Positions 31,726-40,189 of a DNA stretch of 64,000 nt are shown here, one piece after another (the first letter of the stretch is position 1; each line of letters opens with the position of its first letter). The notes beneath the pieces were generated by a model. It had not been told where the DNA came from. It saw nothing but the letters and a program-made list of their open reading frames with translations, and made no database searches. The stretch is from IMG/VR virus record IMGVR_UViG_3300028590_000013, positions 1 through 64,000 of that record; one strand, 5' to 3'. The stretch is from a virus. The translations under genes and the position numbers were made by a program.

Positions 31726-32360
31726 TTCAACGCTCCCACGATACGGGCCTTAATGGCCTTGACGTCTTCGAGGCCGATCTGCCCGCCGTTGATCACCTTG
31801 CGGATGGCGCGTGCGTCGCCGATGATGGCATCGGGCACACGGCCTTCCCAGTAGTCCAGGGCGAACCCCAAAGCGAAGTGCGGCTGCGCGGCGAGATCTG
31901 GAATGCCCACGAGATCCTGACCGCTGCGTTCCCCCTGCCAGGCATAGTTGGCCTTGCCCGTGAGCATGATGAGACCACGCCCCGGATAGAGGGCGCCATC
32001 ACCAGGCAAGTTGTTGCCCAGGCGCCCCCCGTACACAGCCTCGAAGAAAGCCCCCTCGTTGTAGGCCAAGGCATCGGCGCGCGGCACGAGGGAGCGCCAG
32101 CGGCTGCCCGGGGGCTGGCTGTTGCCGATCTCGCGGATCCGCGCGGCGCTGTACTTGCCGTTCTCTTTGAGGGTTTCCAACTTGCCGCACTCGTGCAGCG
32201 TGGTCGAGAGGAAATCAGGCAGCTCCTCGGCGCCCTTGCTGAAGCTTTCGGCGCGAATGGTGTTTTGAAAGATGGGCCCCCATAGGGCAGCCGTGAGGGG
32301 GCGGCAACCCGCCGCCTTGAGCAGGGCTTCCCACTCGCCCGGCGATTGCGGAAATTTCAT
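31722..32360 (-). CDS. GH19 chitinase-class endolysin
   Basis: A protein of 212 residues. LSTTLHECGKLE (E57, E62 as candidate catalytic acids), YPGRGLIMLTGKANY and the VINGG segment follow the family-19 plan used by many phage endolysins that cut peptidoglycan. No signal peptide, so release depends on a holin. It overlaps both neighbours by 4 bases. Confidence 0.85.
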   Translation of the reverse strand: MKFPQSPGEWEALLKAAGCRPLTAALWGPIFQNTIRAESFSKGAEELPDFLSTTLHECGKLETLKENGKYSAARIREIGNSQPPGSRWRSLVPRADALAYNEGAFFEAVYGGRLGNNLPGDGALYPGRGLIMLTGKANYAWQGERSGQDLVGIPDLAAQPHFALGFALDYWEGRVPDAIIGDARAIRKVINGGQIGLEDVKAIKARIVGALK

Positions 32361-32536
32361 GGCGTTGCTCCTGCGCATTGCGCGTAGAGTTGGATAACGA
32401 TGGCGTAGTGGTTCGCGCGGTCGGCCTCAGTGGCGCGTTGCGCGAGTTCAGGCAGAGGCGGACAACGGCGAGGTGGGGCTTCCGGGGGAACCGCGGCGCA
32501 CCCTGCCAACAAGAGGACAAGCAGCGTAATTCTCAT
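32357..32536 (-). CDS. 59-residue Pro-rich lipoprotein, second spanin-like
   Basis: MRITLLVLLLAGC gives a signal peptide and lipobox (LAGC, C13). Residues 14-30 are Pro-rich (AAVPPEAPPRRCPPLPE), like Rz1. The ATG overlaps the upstream membrane protein stop (ATGA) and the stop overlaps the endolysin start. It may pair with the gene at 32533 as an extra spanin set. Confidence 0.7.
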   Translation of the reverse strand: MRITLLVLLLAGCAAVPPEAPPRRCPPLPELAQRATEADRANHYAIVIQLYAQCAGATP

Positions 32537-32985
32537 CGGCTGTGTTCCCGCAGCTTCTCATTTGCCTTGCGGATCTCGCGATTGACGACCTCTGGTTGCA
32601 CAGAAGCCGCTGGGGGCGGCGAGGCCTTGGCCGCAACAACTGCGGCCTTCTTGGCCGCCTTGTCAGCCTTGCTAGCAGCCTCTGCCGCTTTGTCTGCTGC
32701 TTCGTTAACAGCTGCGGTTGCTTCTACCGCACTGCCGGTTGCCTGGCGGGCGGTGTTGACGCACATCTGCGCCTGGCCGAGCACGGCGTCGAGTGCCACC
32801 TTGTTAGCCTTCTGCAGGCGGTCCAGTTCGGCGAGGTGGTTGGTGCGCTCGATCTGCACGGCTGCGTAGTAGCCAAGAAAGGCGCCTCCCCCGGCCAGGC
32901 CACAAAGCACCATCACAGACTCGAAGCCCCGCCGCAGATGGGTTCGCATGGGCGTTTTGCGGACTTCGCCCTCATTGTTTTGCAT
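32533..32985 (-). CDS. Membrane-anchored Ala-rich coiled-coil protein
   Basis: A protein of 150 residues. One transmembrane segment (about 24-44, VMVLCGLAGGGAFLGYYAAV), then a long A/K/E-rich helix. The topology suits an i-spanin, with the lipoprotein at 32357 as partner; a scaffold function is also possible. It overlaps the gene above by 14 bases. Confidence 0.6.
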   Translation of the reverse strand: MQNNEGEVRKTPMRTHLRRGFESVMVLCGLAGGGAFLGYYAAVQIERTNHLAELDRLQKANKVALDAVLGQAQMCVNTARQATGSAVEATAAVNEAADKAAEAASKADKAAKKAAVVAAKASPPPAASVQPEVVNREIRKANEKLREHSR

Positions 32986-33346
32986 TTCCGTTCCCTTCCA
33001 TGGCAGCGACCTTTTTCTGCAGCTCTGCCAGTTGTTTGGTTAAGAGTTCGACCTGCCCCGTCAGCACCCACACCTGCTGCAGCGCCGCGTTCCGCTCTTT
33101 GGCGATCTCATCGGCGCGAGCTTCGGCGGCAAGGCGGGCGGTCCTCTCGTCGTCGGCGCGCTTAGCGTTTTGGGCCGCAATCTCCTTCCAGCTGTTGATG
33201 GCGCCGACCGTGCCCTCGGCGTTGGCCGTGTTCACGGCGTCGGCGTTGCGTTGACGGAAGAGGTACCAACCGGCTGCGGCGCCGACGGCGAGTGTGGGGC
33301 CCAGGTATTCCTTCAGCAGGCCGAAGACTTTGAGGAAGTCATCCAT
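32972..33346 (-). CDS. Membrane-anchored coiled-coil protein, holin candidate
   Basis: A protein of 124 residues. A weak hydrophobic segment (about 16-31, TLAVGAAAGWYLF) near the N-terminus, then a long coiled coil (ERTARLAAEARADEIAKER). It is the first gene of the lysis cassette, the usual place for a holin, but the helix is marginal for one. AAAGGAGACTCCCGCG precedes the ATG. Confidence 0.5.
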   Translation of the reverse strand: MDDFLKVFGLLKEYLGPTLAVGAAAGWYLFRQRNADAVNTANAEGTVGAINSWKEIAAQNAKRADDERTARLAAEARADEIAKERNAALQQVWVLTGQVELLTKQLAELQKKVAAMEGNGNAKQ

Positions 33347-33379
33347 CGCGGGAGTCTCCTTTTGTTATAGCCTGGCGGG

Positions 33380-35362
33380 TCACACTACGTTCGGCACGGT
33401 GGGCTCGATCAAGACTTTGGTCGCACCAGTGTTCGCGAACGCCCCGAAGTTGCGAACGGTAATCCCAGCAATGGCAGTCGGGTAGACGCCAGAGACCGCA
33501 GAAAGCAGCACGCGCACCGAAGTGGCCGCTGCTTGAGAGATGAATGGCAAGCTGACCAGCGCCCATCTTCCGTTGAGTTCCGTTGCCAGGGTGGTGTTAG
33601 GCGCGCTGCCCCGCAAATGAACTCCGCTCTCATTGCGCACGTACATGCCGAGGGATCCCGGAGTGGTCTCACTGGCCCGCATGAGGATGTTCACGCAAAC
33701 CAAATCACCAGCAGCCACTGCCATGCTGACAGCCAAGTTCGTACCACCCGGCGTCACGTTCCTGACGCCGAAGGGCGTCATGTCTGTGGTGCCCGCCACG
33801 GGAAGCCCGTGCGTCCAAGCTGCGGCCCCGTCCGCCAAATTAACAAACTCCCGATGAACCAACTCGTTGAGGTACGAGGCGCCCATTGCTGGCGTTTGCA
33901 CGGGGTTCGTGGGATCGTTCGACAGCTGCAGTACCTCGTAGCCCCGCGTGTTGGCGTTGTACGGCACCGATTCGTAGTGCATGCGCAAGCTGGAGTTCTT
34001 CAGCGTGAACGGGTAAGGATCCTTGTTAATGAAGACCACGCCGCCCGTGCTCCCTTCGAGGAGCACGTAGTTCGCAAAGGTCTGCGCGCCTGAGATGAAG
34101 TTCGGCCCCACCTCCAGGTAAGAGCGCGTCGCATTGCAGCGAAAACGCAGCACGAACTCCCCAGTGTTGGCCTCCAAGTAATTGCGAGCGAACAGGACGG
34201 CGGGGCGGTTGCCCGTCACGGGCGGAATGTCAAACGACACCACCCGCGCTTGACCTTCGAGCATGTTGTCGGTGATCGTCACCGGGCCGTTGATTGACCC
34301 GTTGATGACCGCCATGCCGGCGTCCGGCGCATTCTGCTCCCCTTGGACGCCAACCATTCGCAAGCCGAACAGCATACCCTTGGCGTTCAAGATTGATCGG
34401 TTGCTTTGGAAAACGCCACCCTCAATGTTCAGGGTGGCCAGGACCGTCGCAATGTCTGGGTTCTCCACGGTGATGGCATCGCGCAAGCCAATAGCCGAGA
34501 TATCCCGGATCGTGGCGCCACGATCCGGGCCGTTAGTGCGCGCGGTGAAAGCGATCCCGTCGATGCTTTTAGCTGCAACGCCCACTGCCTGCTTGAAGCT
34601 CAGGCCGTCTACCTGCCAGTTGTCGGCAGGGTTGCCCGTCGTGCGCGAGGCGCCGAGGTCAAAGAATCGCGTGAGCCCAGCCTGCCCAATGAGCCAACCG
34701 TCTTTCCCGGTGCCGCGGTTGTAGCTCCCGCCTTGGTCGCCGTAGATGCGCACGCCCGGGTTAGTGAAAGTGACTGTTGAGCCCCAATTGAAGGATCCGT
34801 CCCAGTTGGAGATGTGCAAATAGCGCTTCTTGCCGGAGTCACAGAGCGTGGCAATGGCTTGCGCAATAGGCGCCACGTCGATGACGCCGTTGGAGATGTC
34901 GCCGCCCGCCCAAGCGAGGTCAACGGTCCCCGCCTGCTGGCGCTTCCAACGGCGCCCCGAGGCGTCCACGATGACCGTGATGCCGTTGTCGGCGCTCGTG
35001 ACGTCGGCCGCGTCCCGGAGGAAAACGCCACCGACGCCCAGCGCCGTGAGCCGAACACCGAGGGCGCGCCCCGTGTACGCACGCAAGGCAGTGTAGCCCT
35101 GCATGGGCAACGCGTTGTCCACGATGCTCTGGACCTCGGCAGCCGTGAAGGCCCAAGCAGCCACCGTAGAAGCCGCACTGAGGTCTGCCGTCTTCACGCT
35201 GGCCGCGAGCACAGTTGCCGCCTCCGCCGCGCTCTCCCCGGCGTCCGTAGCGTATTGCTGCGCCAGTGTGATTGCGTTGTTGGCCGCCGTCACCAGCGCG
35301 GCGTTGGTCTGCGTGAGCAGGGCGACCTGCTGGGCGAGGTCGGCGATTGGATTGGTTGCCAT
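33380..35362 (-). CDS. Tail fibre/tailspike 1
   Basis: A protein of 660 residues. An N-terminal coiled coil (about 1-70) is followed by a conserved segment shared with tailspike 2 (DNALPMQGYTALRAYTGRA, then GRRWKR near 135), then many short beta turns typical of a beta-helix receptor-binding domain (about 150-450), and a C-terminal galectin-like or chaperone-like domain. It is the receptor-binding module nearest the lysis genes. Confidence 0.7.
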   Translation of the reverse strand: MATNPIADLAQQVALLTQTNAALVTAANNAITLAQQYATDAGESAAEAATVLAASVKTADLSAASTVAAWAFTAAEVQSIVDNALPMQGYTALRAYTGRALGVRLTALGVGGVFLRDAADVTSADNGITVIVDASGRRWKRQQAGTVDLAWAGGDISNGVIDVAPIAQAIATLCDSGKKRYLHISNWDGSFNWGSTVTFTNPGVRIYGDQGGSYNRGTGKDGWLIGQAGLTRFFDLGASRTTGNPADNWQVDGLSFKQAVGVAAKSIDGIAFTARTNGPDRGATIRDISAIGLRDAITVENPDIATVLATLNIEGGVFQSNRSILNAKGMLFGLRMVGVQGEQNAPDAGMAVINGSINGPVTITDNMLEGQARVVSFDIPPVTGNRPAVLFARNYLEANTGEFVLRFRCNATRSYLEVGPNFISGAQTFANYVLLEGSTGGVVFINKDPYPFTLKNSSLRMHYESVPYNANTRGYEVLQLSNDPTNPVQTPAMGASYLNELVHREFVNLADGAAAWTHGLPVAGTTDMTPFGVRNVTPGGTNLAVSMAVAAGDLVCVNILMRASETTPGSLGMYVRNESGVHLRGSAPNTTLATELNGRWALVSLPFISQAAATSVRVLLSAVSGVYPTAIAGITVRNFGAFANTGATKVLIEPTVPNVV

Positions 35363-35415
35363 GTGCGTGGTCCTTCGATGCGGCCCCACGTGGGGCCCGT
35401 GTTGATTCTCAAGGC

Positions 35416-35440
35416 AAAAGAAAACCCGCCGAAGCGGGTT
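35416..35440 (-). terminator. Intrinsic terminator (minus strand)
   Basis: AACCCGC-TTCG-GCGGGTT followed by TTTCTTTT on the minus strand. It lies between the chaperone at 35463 and tailspike 1 at 35362, so either tailspike 1 has its own promoter or transcription reads through partially. Confidence 0.8.
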
Positions 35441-35462
35441 GGGTGGTGGCGGTCATGCGCAA

Positions 35463-35885
35463 TCAGAGCGATGCAGCGTGGATAAAAAGTTGATCCAGCG
35501 ACGCCTCATCGAAGCCAAGCTCTGAAGCGAGCACAGACGCGATGAGAGAAGTTCGCTCCACGCTCGTGGCGAATTCCCATTCGATTTCGACGGCTTCCTT
35601 CTGGGGGCTGGGTAGAACAGCGATGGCGGCACTGATGGACTGAAGCTTCCCGACAGCCAGCAACGCGAGGCGCGCCTGGCGCATGGTCACGGTCGTAGGT
35701 ATGGGAGAAACTGGCGGCTCGTGAGGCGAATTTTCAGAGTGGTAGGGCACGAGCGACGCGATGAATTCTGGTGTGTATCGATCGGCCATGGGCACGAGCA
35801 CGGCGTCGACACCCTCCCCCGAGACTACGTATTCAGGGACGATGTCGGTCATGCGACCGTTGATGATCGAAGCGAACTGTTTCAT
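35463..35885 (-). CDS. Tail fibre assembly-like protein 1
   Basis: A protein of 140 residues, a paralogue of 38022-38423: both have RQxRLALLxxGK, an IEW helix, ERTSxxVAS and a C-terminal LFIxAAxL. The N-terminal part carries a divergent beta segment. The genes sit directly after tailspikes, which suggests fibre assembly or attachment. ATG 35885 follows TTTTGGAGACC. Confidence 0.6.
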   Translation of the reverse strand: MKQFASIINGRMTDIVPEYVVSGEGVDAVLVPMADRYTPEFIASLVPYHSENSPHEPPVSPIPTTVTMRQARLALLAVGKLQSISAAIAVLPSPQKEAVEIEWEFATSVERTSLIASVLASELGFDEASLDQLFIHAASL

Positions 35886-35902
35886 TGCATGGTCTCCAAA
35901 AC

Positions 35903-37990
35903 TCATCGGGCCAAAACGGAAAACCTGCATTGCCGAATCGAAATCACATCGGCGTTTGCAGCACCCGTGATCGTGATTGCGGGGCTTAGAGAGATGATCT
36001 TCTTACCCCCGATTAAGGAGGGCAGAGGTAGCGTGTAGAAGATTCGCTTCCAGCCAGCGGACGCGCTGTAGTAGGTCGGCGATGCATAGGTCGCCGGGGC
36101 CGGCGAACTGAAGGTCCCGTCAGCGTTCCGTGCCCCGCATGTGAGGGAAAGGGTCGTGCCTGCGTTGGAATGCCACTCGACCTCGCACAACAGGAACAGT
36201 TCGCGATATGCGTTCGGCAGGGCAGGCATGAGCGCCAGTCGATCTACCGTAAGGTCGTTCGACTGCATCGACGTGGTGCCGCCTGCACCAACGGTGAACT
36301 GCTCGGCATAGTTGTCACCAACGAGTGCAAAGCCGGTGCGCGTGAGGTTCGTCTTGAGCCAGTAGGCGTTTGAAAAGTCGGGGAAAGCAATTTGCTTGGT
36401 ATTGGCGAACGACCCACTCAGATCGATCAACCCGCCACCACCAAAAAGATCCGAGAAACGGGGCGCCAACCAAGCATTGCTAGTCAACGTTGCGCCGGCG
36501 TCAACAAGCCATGTGTTCAGTTCGTAATAGCCACCGGAAATCACAACGTCGGTGCGGCCCTTGAATCGGAATCCGCGCGAGGCGAAGTCGAGATACGGCG
36601 TGGTCGGATCGACCTTCTTGCAGATACCCTCTGCCGAGCAGCCAATCAAATTGATCGTGCAGTAGGCGACCGTGCCAATCGGCGCCTGTACGAGGAAATA
36701 TCCATCGACTGTGCTGTCGCAGCGGAAGTAGGTTTGAACATACGTTTCGTCCGTGACGTGATCTAGATTGCACACCGAATAAGTGCAATTCAAGAAGCCG
36801 CAGTAGTTGAAATGTTTATAAGCGCCGGCCCATCCGGGCGGGTTTGCCAGAGGTGTTGGGCTGACTCCAAGTTTGCCAATGTCGAAACCAGTGAACTGGC
36901 AGTTTTCAAAGCGGCCACGCGACAGGCCATCCTGAAAAACAAGTGCGGCATTGCCGAACGTGCGCAACGCTGGATCGGAAGCCTCAGGATTGATTCCACC
37001 CACCTTCATGCCATCGATCCGCAAGTTCCGAATGTCGAAGAGGTAGGCGTTCTGAGTGAAGCTGAAACCACTGCAATTCTGAAAGAAGATGCGCGGCGTG
37101 GTCTGGCTGTTGAGTGCTCGGCCCTGACCTTCGCCCACGATGGTGATGGGTCGATCAATCGTGATCGGTGCCGTGCAGAGATACGAGAGTTGCGTGTTCT
37201 CGATGTGCAGCGGAAGTCCAGTCAGCACCTTCGTGTCGGCCGGCACCTCTGTCACCGACAGGTTCTTGCAGGCGTTGACGGCCGCTTGAATGGCGGCGGT
37301 GTCATTCGTGCCGGTCGTCCCGTTCCAGTCGCCCTTCGCCTGGAACCAACTCAGACGCACAACCTGGTCGAAGATGCGTTTCCATCGGCGTGCGGAAGCA
37401 TCCACAATGATCGTGCCGCCGTTGTCGGCGCTCGTCGTGTCGGCGGCATCTCGCTGGAAGGTGCCCGCGATGCCCGGCGTGGTGATGCGAACCCCGGCCG
37501 CCCGGCCTGTATAGGCGCGAAGGGCGGTGTAGTTCTGCATTGGTAGCGCGTTGTCGAAGATGCTCTGAGCCTCGGCAGCGCTGAAGGCGTAGGCCGGCAC
37601 CGTGGCAGGCGTCGAAAGCTCGTCCTGCTTCACCCGCCCATCCAGCGCATCCTGCACTGTGCCCCCCTCGGCAACGCCCACCTCGGTGGCACCAGTGGGA
37701 AGCGCGAGTCCGTTCTTATTGGCGATGACTTGCGCGGCAATGTCGTCGACGGCAATGCCCATCTGCACGAAGGCCGCGTTCATGTCGTCGTAGATGGCCG
37801 CTGCCGCCACGGCTTGATCGCGCGCCTCCTCGGCCGTAACAGCTGCCGCTTCGGCGTCGATCACGGCCTGGTTGATCGTTCCGATCTGCTGCCCCACCTG
37901 CTGCAGACCGTCGTTGAGTTCCGAAAAATTGCCGTCGAGTTCCGCCCAGGTCAGGGGCCGTCCGATGTTGCGGCGCAGTGTGATGGTCAT
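35903..37990 (-). CDS. Tail fibre/tailspike 2
   Basis: A protein of 695 residues. It opens with MTITLRRNIGRPLTWAELDG and a coiled coil, then shares the DNALPMQNYTALRAYTGRA module with tailspike 1 (near 195-255). A beta-helix region follows (about 270-580) and a carbohydrate-binding-like C-terminus (SNAGTTLSLTCGARNADG). The middle looks less G+C-rich than its neighbours, consistent with exchange of receptor-binding modules. Confidence 0.7.
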   Translation of the reverse strand: MTITLRRNIGRPLTWAELDGNFSELNDGLQQVGQQIGTINQAVIDAEAAAVTAEEARDQAVAAAAIYDDMNAAFVQMGIAVDDIAAQVIANKNGLALPTGATEVGVAEGGTVQDALDGRVKQDELSTPATVPAYAFSAAEAQSIFDNALPMQNYTALRAYTGRAAGVRITTPGIAGTFQRDAADTTSADNGGTIIVDASARRWKRIFDQVVRLSWFQAKGDWNGTTGTNDTAAIQAAVNACKNLSVTEVPADTKVLTGLPLHIENTQLSYLCTAPITIDRPITIVGEGQGRALNSQTTPRIFFQNCSGFSFTQNAYLFDIRNLRIDGMKVGGINPEASDPALRTFGNAALVFQDGLSRGRFENCQFTGFDIGKLGVSPTPLANPPGWAGAYKHFNYCGFLNCTYSVCNLDHVTDETYVQTYFRCDSTVDGYFLVQAPIGTVAYCTINLIGCSAEGICKKVDPTTPYLDFASRGFRFKGRTDVVISGGYYELNTWLVDAGATLTSNAWLAPRFSDLFGGGGLIDLSGSFANTKQIAFPDFSNAYWLKTNLTRTGFALVGDNYAEQFTVGAGGTTSMQSNDLTVDRLALMPALPNAYRELFLLCEVEWHSNAGTTLSLTCGARNADGTFSSPAPATYASPTYYSASAGWKRIFYTLPLPSLIGGKKIISLSPAITITGAANADVISIRQCRFSVLAR

Positions 37991-38021
37991 TGAACTGAAC
38001 TCCTGTTTTGTTGTTGGCGCG

Positions 38022-38423
38022 TCAGAGTTGCGCAGCCTGGATGAAGAGCGCGTCGATGGCGGCGCTGTTGAGGCCCACAGACGCCCCCATGCTCGCCACG
38101 AAAGCCGAGGTGCGCTCGTAGGTGGCGGCGTCCCATTCAATGCGCGCGCGGTCCCTTGCCGGGCCTGCCAGCGCTTCGATGGCGTCGATCACCGCTTGAT
38201 ACTTGCCGGCGTCCAGCAAAGCCAGGCGCCCCTGCCGTTTGGTCACGCTGTGGGGCACGGCAACTGGCGGCGCGTAAGCAGCCCACTGACCGCCCACGTA
38301 CTTCCACTTGCCGGGCTCTTTGTTGAAGTCCTCGGCCACTTCCACGAGCTGATCGTTGTTGTTGGAAGCTGCATAGCCGTGCGAGGTCAGAATGCCACTC
38401 GCGTTGATGAATGCGTTTTTCAT
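38022..38423 (-). CDS. Tail fibre assembly-like protein 2
   Basis: A protein of 133 residues, paralogous to 35463-35885 (shared RQGRLALLDAGK and IEWDAATYERTSAFVAS). It begins MKNAFINASG like MKQFASIING in its paralogue. Fibre assembly or attachment is inferred from position. Confidence 0.6.
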   Translation of the reverse strand: MKNAFINASGILTSHGYAASNNNDQLVEVAEDFNKEPGKWKYVGGQWAAYAPPVAVPHSVTKRQGRLALLDAGKYQAVIDAIEALAGPARDRARIEWDAATYERTSAFVASMGASVGLNSAAIDALFIQAAQL

Positions 38424-38428
38424 GCTGT

Positions 38429-39448
38429 TCACTCGCCTCCGTTGGGATTTTGGTACGCGTTCACGTGGTGGGTGGATGAGACGGGATTCGCAGCACCGGT
38501 TGCCACCAGGTAAAAGTATTGCTGACCGATATTCGGCATCGGGTAAAGTTGGCCGCCGGTGGTCTCATTGAAAGCGGATTGACCGGTGCCGCCAAAACCA
38601 AGTCGGAAAGTGCTCTCGGTTGCTGTGGGGGCGAGTGTCTGCGTCACGTCGAAAATACCCGTTCCGGCTGCTGGGGTGCAGACAAAATCGCGGATCAGCA
38701 CATTGAAGCTCAGTGCATTAGGCGGCACCAGCGCTGCCACGTTAACGGCAGTCATCGACGTCGCCGTGCCGTTGGTCAGCACGACCTGGCTTGAACCGTA
38801 AGTCGACATCGACCCCTGGAAGCGCACGTTGGCCAAAGTGCCAGTTCCGAGGCGTGCGGCCCCGATGTAGGCGCTTGCCGTGTATCCGGCTGGCAACGTT
38901 GGCGCGGTTGCCGACAAGCTGCAGAGCGTTTGAACCAGCGTCCCGTTGGTGATGAAGAAAAAGTGCACCCAGGTATTGTTCCCGAATGCCGCCGCCTGAT
39001 CGCGACCATTGATGATCGGGCCCGCCGCGTTGATATTGCAGGCGGGCGGCGCGACGGTCGAGAACAGGTATGACGCGCCGCTCGCGGCATCGCGCAGCAA
39101 CACTTCAGCCGCCGTGAAGAGGGCCGTTGTGAAACCGGCGCCCACGGTATTTCCCACGAGGCCCTTCACCCGTGAGCCAGCCGAGGGTTGCGCAGCGGAC
39201 AGAATCGCCGCAATCGCAGCCGGCGTAAGGGTGTCGTCGATGTTCGCAGCCTGGCGGGCGGCGGCCCATTCGGCGAGGCCTGCGGCCATCAACGAGGCCT
39301 GCCGCAGCGCCTTGTTGACGAGGCGCGACGAAGCGACCCCTGGCTTGTTGCCGCTGATACGGCCGCTGTCGGCCAGGTACTCGGCATCGGTGAGCAGATT
39401 CGTACCCAGGTCAGTGGGTACGAATTTTTGAATATTGCTAGAGCCCAT
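38429..39448 (-). CDS. Tail fibre / collar-type protein
   Basis: A protein of 339 residues, Ala/Thr/Gly-rich, with a helical N-terminus and a beta-rich C-terminus ending near VSSTHHVNAYQNPNGGE. Lies between the baseplate wedge and the fibre-assembly gene, as expected for the fibre attached to the baseplate. Confidence 0.6.
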   Translation of the reverse strand: MGSSNIQKFVPTDLGTNLLTDAEYLADSGRISGNKPGVASSRLVNKALRQASLMAAGLAEWAAARQAANIDDTLTPAAIAAILSAAQPSAGSRVKGLVGNTVGAGFTTALFTAAEVLLRDAASGASYLFSTVAPPACNINAAGPIINGRDQAAAFGNNTWVHFFFITNGTLVQTLCSLSATAPTLPAGYTASAYIGAARLGTGTLANVRFQGSMSTYGSSQVVLTNGTATSMTAVNVAALVPPNALSFNVLIRDFVCTPAAGTGIFDVTQTLAPTATESTFRLGFGGTGQSAFNETTGGQLYPMPNIGQQYFYLVATGAANPVSSTHHVNAYQNPNGGE

Positions 39449-39463
39449 GATTTTGTCCTTCTG

Positions 39464-40189
39464 TTACGGTGAAATTTCCTGCGCCCAGCGCCCGGTGTCC
39501 CAGCCCTGAAGCTCGGGGCTATCTGCATCCCATGCGAAGAGCGGTCCGGTATCAATGGGGATGGCGTAAAAACGGATACGGACGCCCGAAGGCTTCAAAG
39601 GGAAGTAGCCCCCCTCCAAGAGTGCGCGCTGCACAGCGTTGAGGGGATTCCCCACAAAGCCCAGCGTCATCGTCATGTCCTGGTTGTCTTGAACGATGAT
39701 GGTCTGGGCCCCAGCAAAAACAATACCCCAGATGCGCTCTGCCCCCTCCATGGTCCCATCCCACGCATTGGCAGCGATCTTTGCGCGAATGAGCTGGCGA
39801 TAGTCCTCATCACCAAGCTCTGCAAGCCCTGAATCGGGATCGAACAAGCCCTGCCATACCCCAGAGTCCCAGCCCAGAAGTGGCGTGGCATCCCAGCTGA
39901 AGTAGACGTTCTCCAAGGGGATCGGAATGCGGCGGCTAATGCCCACCCACTCGCCGTCAATGTCGAGTTGCTTGCCCACAGCCACGTCCAGGTTGAAGCC
40001 TGAGATCATGTCCTGGCAGGCGAGCTGCATGTCAAGGGCGGGATTCGTCAGAGCCTCCACGGTTGCCATGAACCGTGGCTTGTCGCGATGCTCGCTGGTG
40101 ATGAGTCCTGAGTAGTCGACGCCAATATCGCCGTAAGCGTAGCCCGGTGGCATCCAGTACCCGGGCACACTGTAGGTGCGCCCGCTCAT
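39464..40189 (-). CDS. DUF2612-like baseplate wedge / tail protein I
   Basis: A protein of 241 residues. Repeated aromatic and aspartate turns (FSWDATPLLGWDSGVWQGLF and FAWDADSPELQGWDTGRW) are distinctive of the DUF2612 type. It follows gpJ-like protein with ATGA overlap, the normal order J then I in Mu/P2-like baseplates. Confidence 0.7.
   Translation of the reverse strand: MSGRTYSVPGYWMPPGYAYGDIGVDYSGLITSEHRDKPRFMATVEALTNPALDMQLACQDMISGFNLDVAVGKQLDIDGEWVGISRRIPIPLENVYFSWDATPLLGWDSGVWQGLFDPDSGLAELGDEDYRQLIRAKIAANAWDGTMEGAERIWGIVFAGAQTIIVQDNQDMTMTLGFVGNPLNAVQRALLEGGYFPLKPSGVRIRFYAIPIDTGPLFAWDADSPELQGWDTGRWAQEISP

Noticed and set aside
33364-33369. TATAAC on the minus strand before the lysis genes as a promoter
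   Set aside because: It is only 18 bases from the start and overlaps the ribosome site, so it cannot serve as a -10 for that gene.
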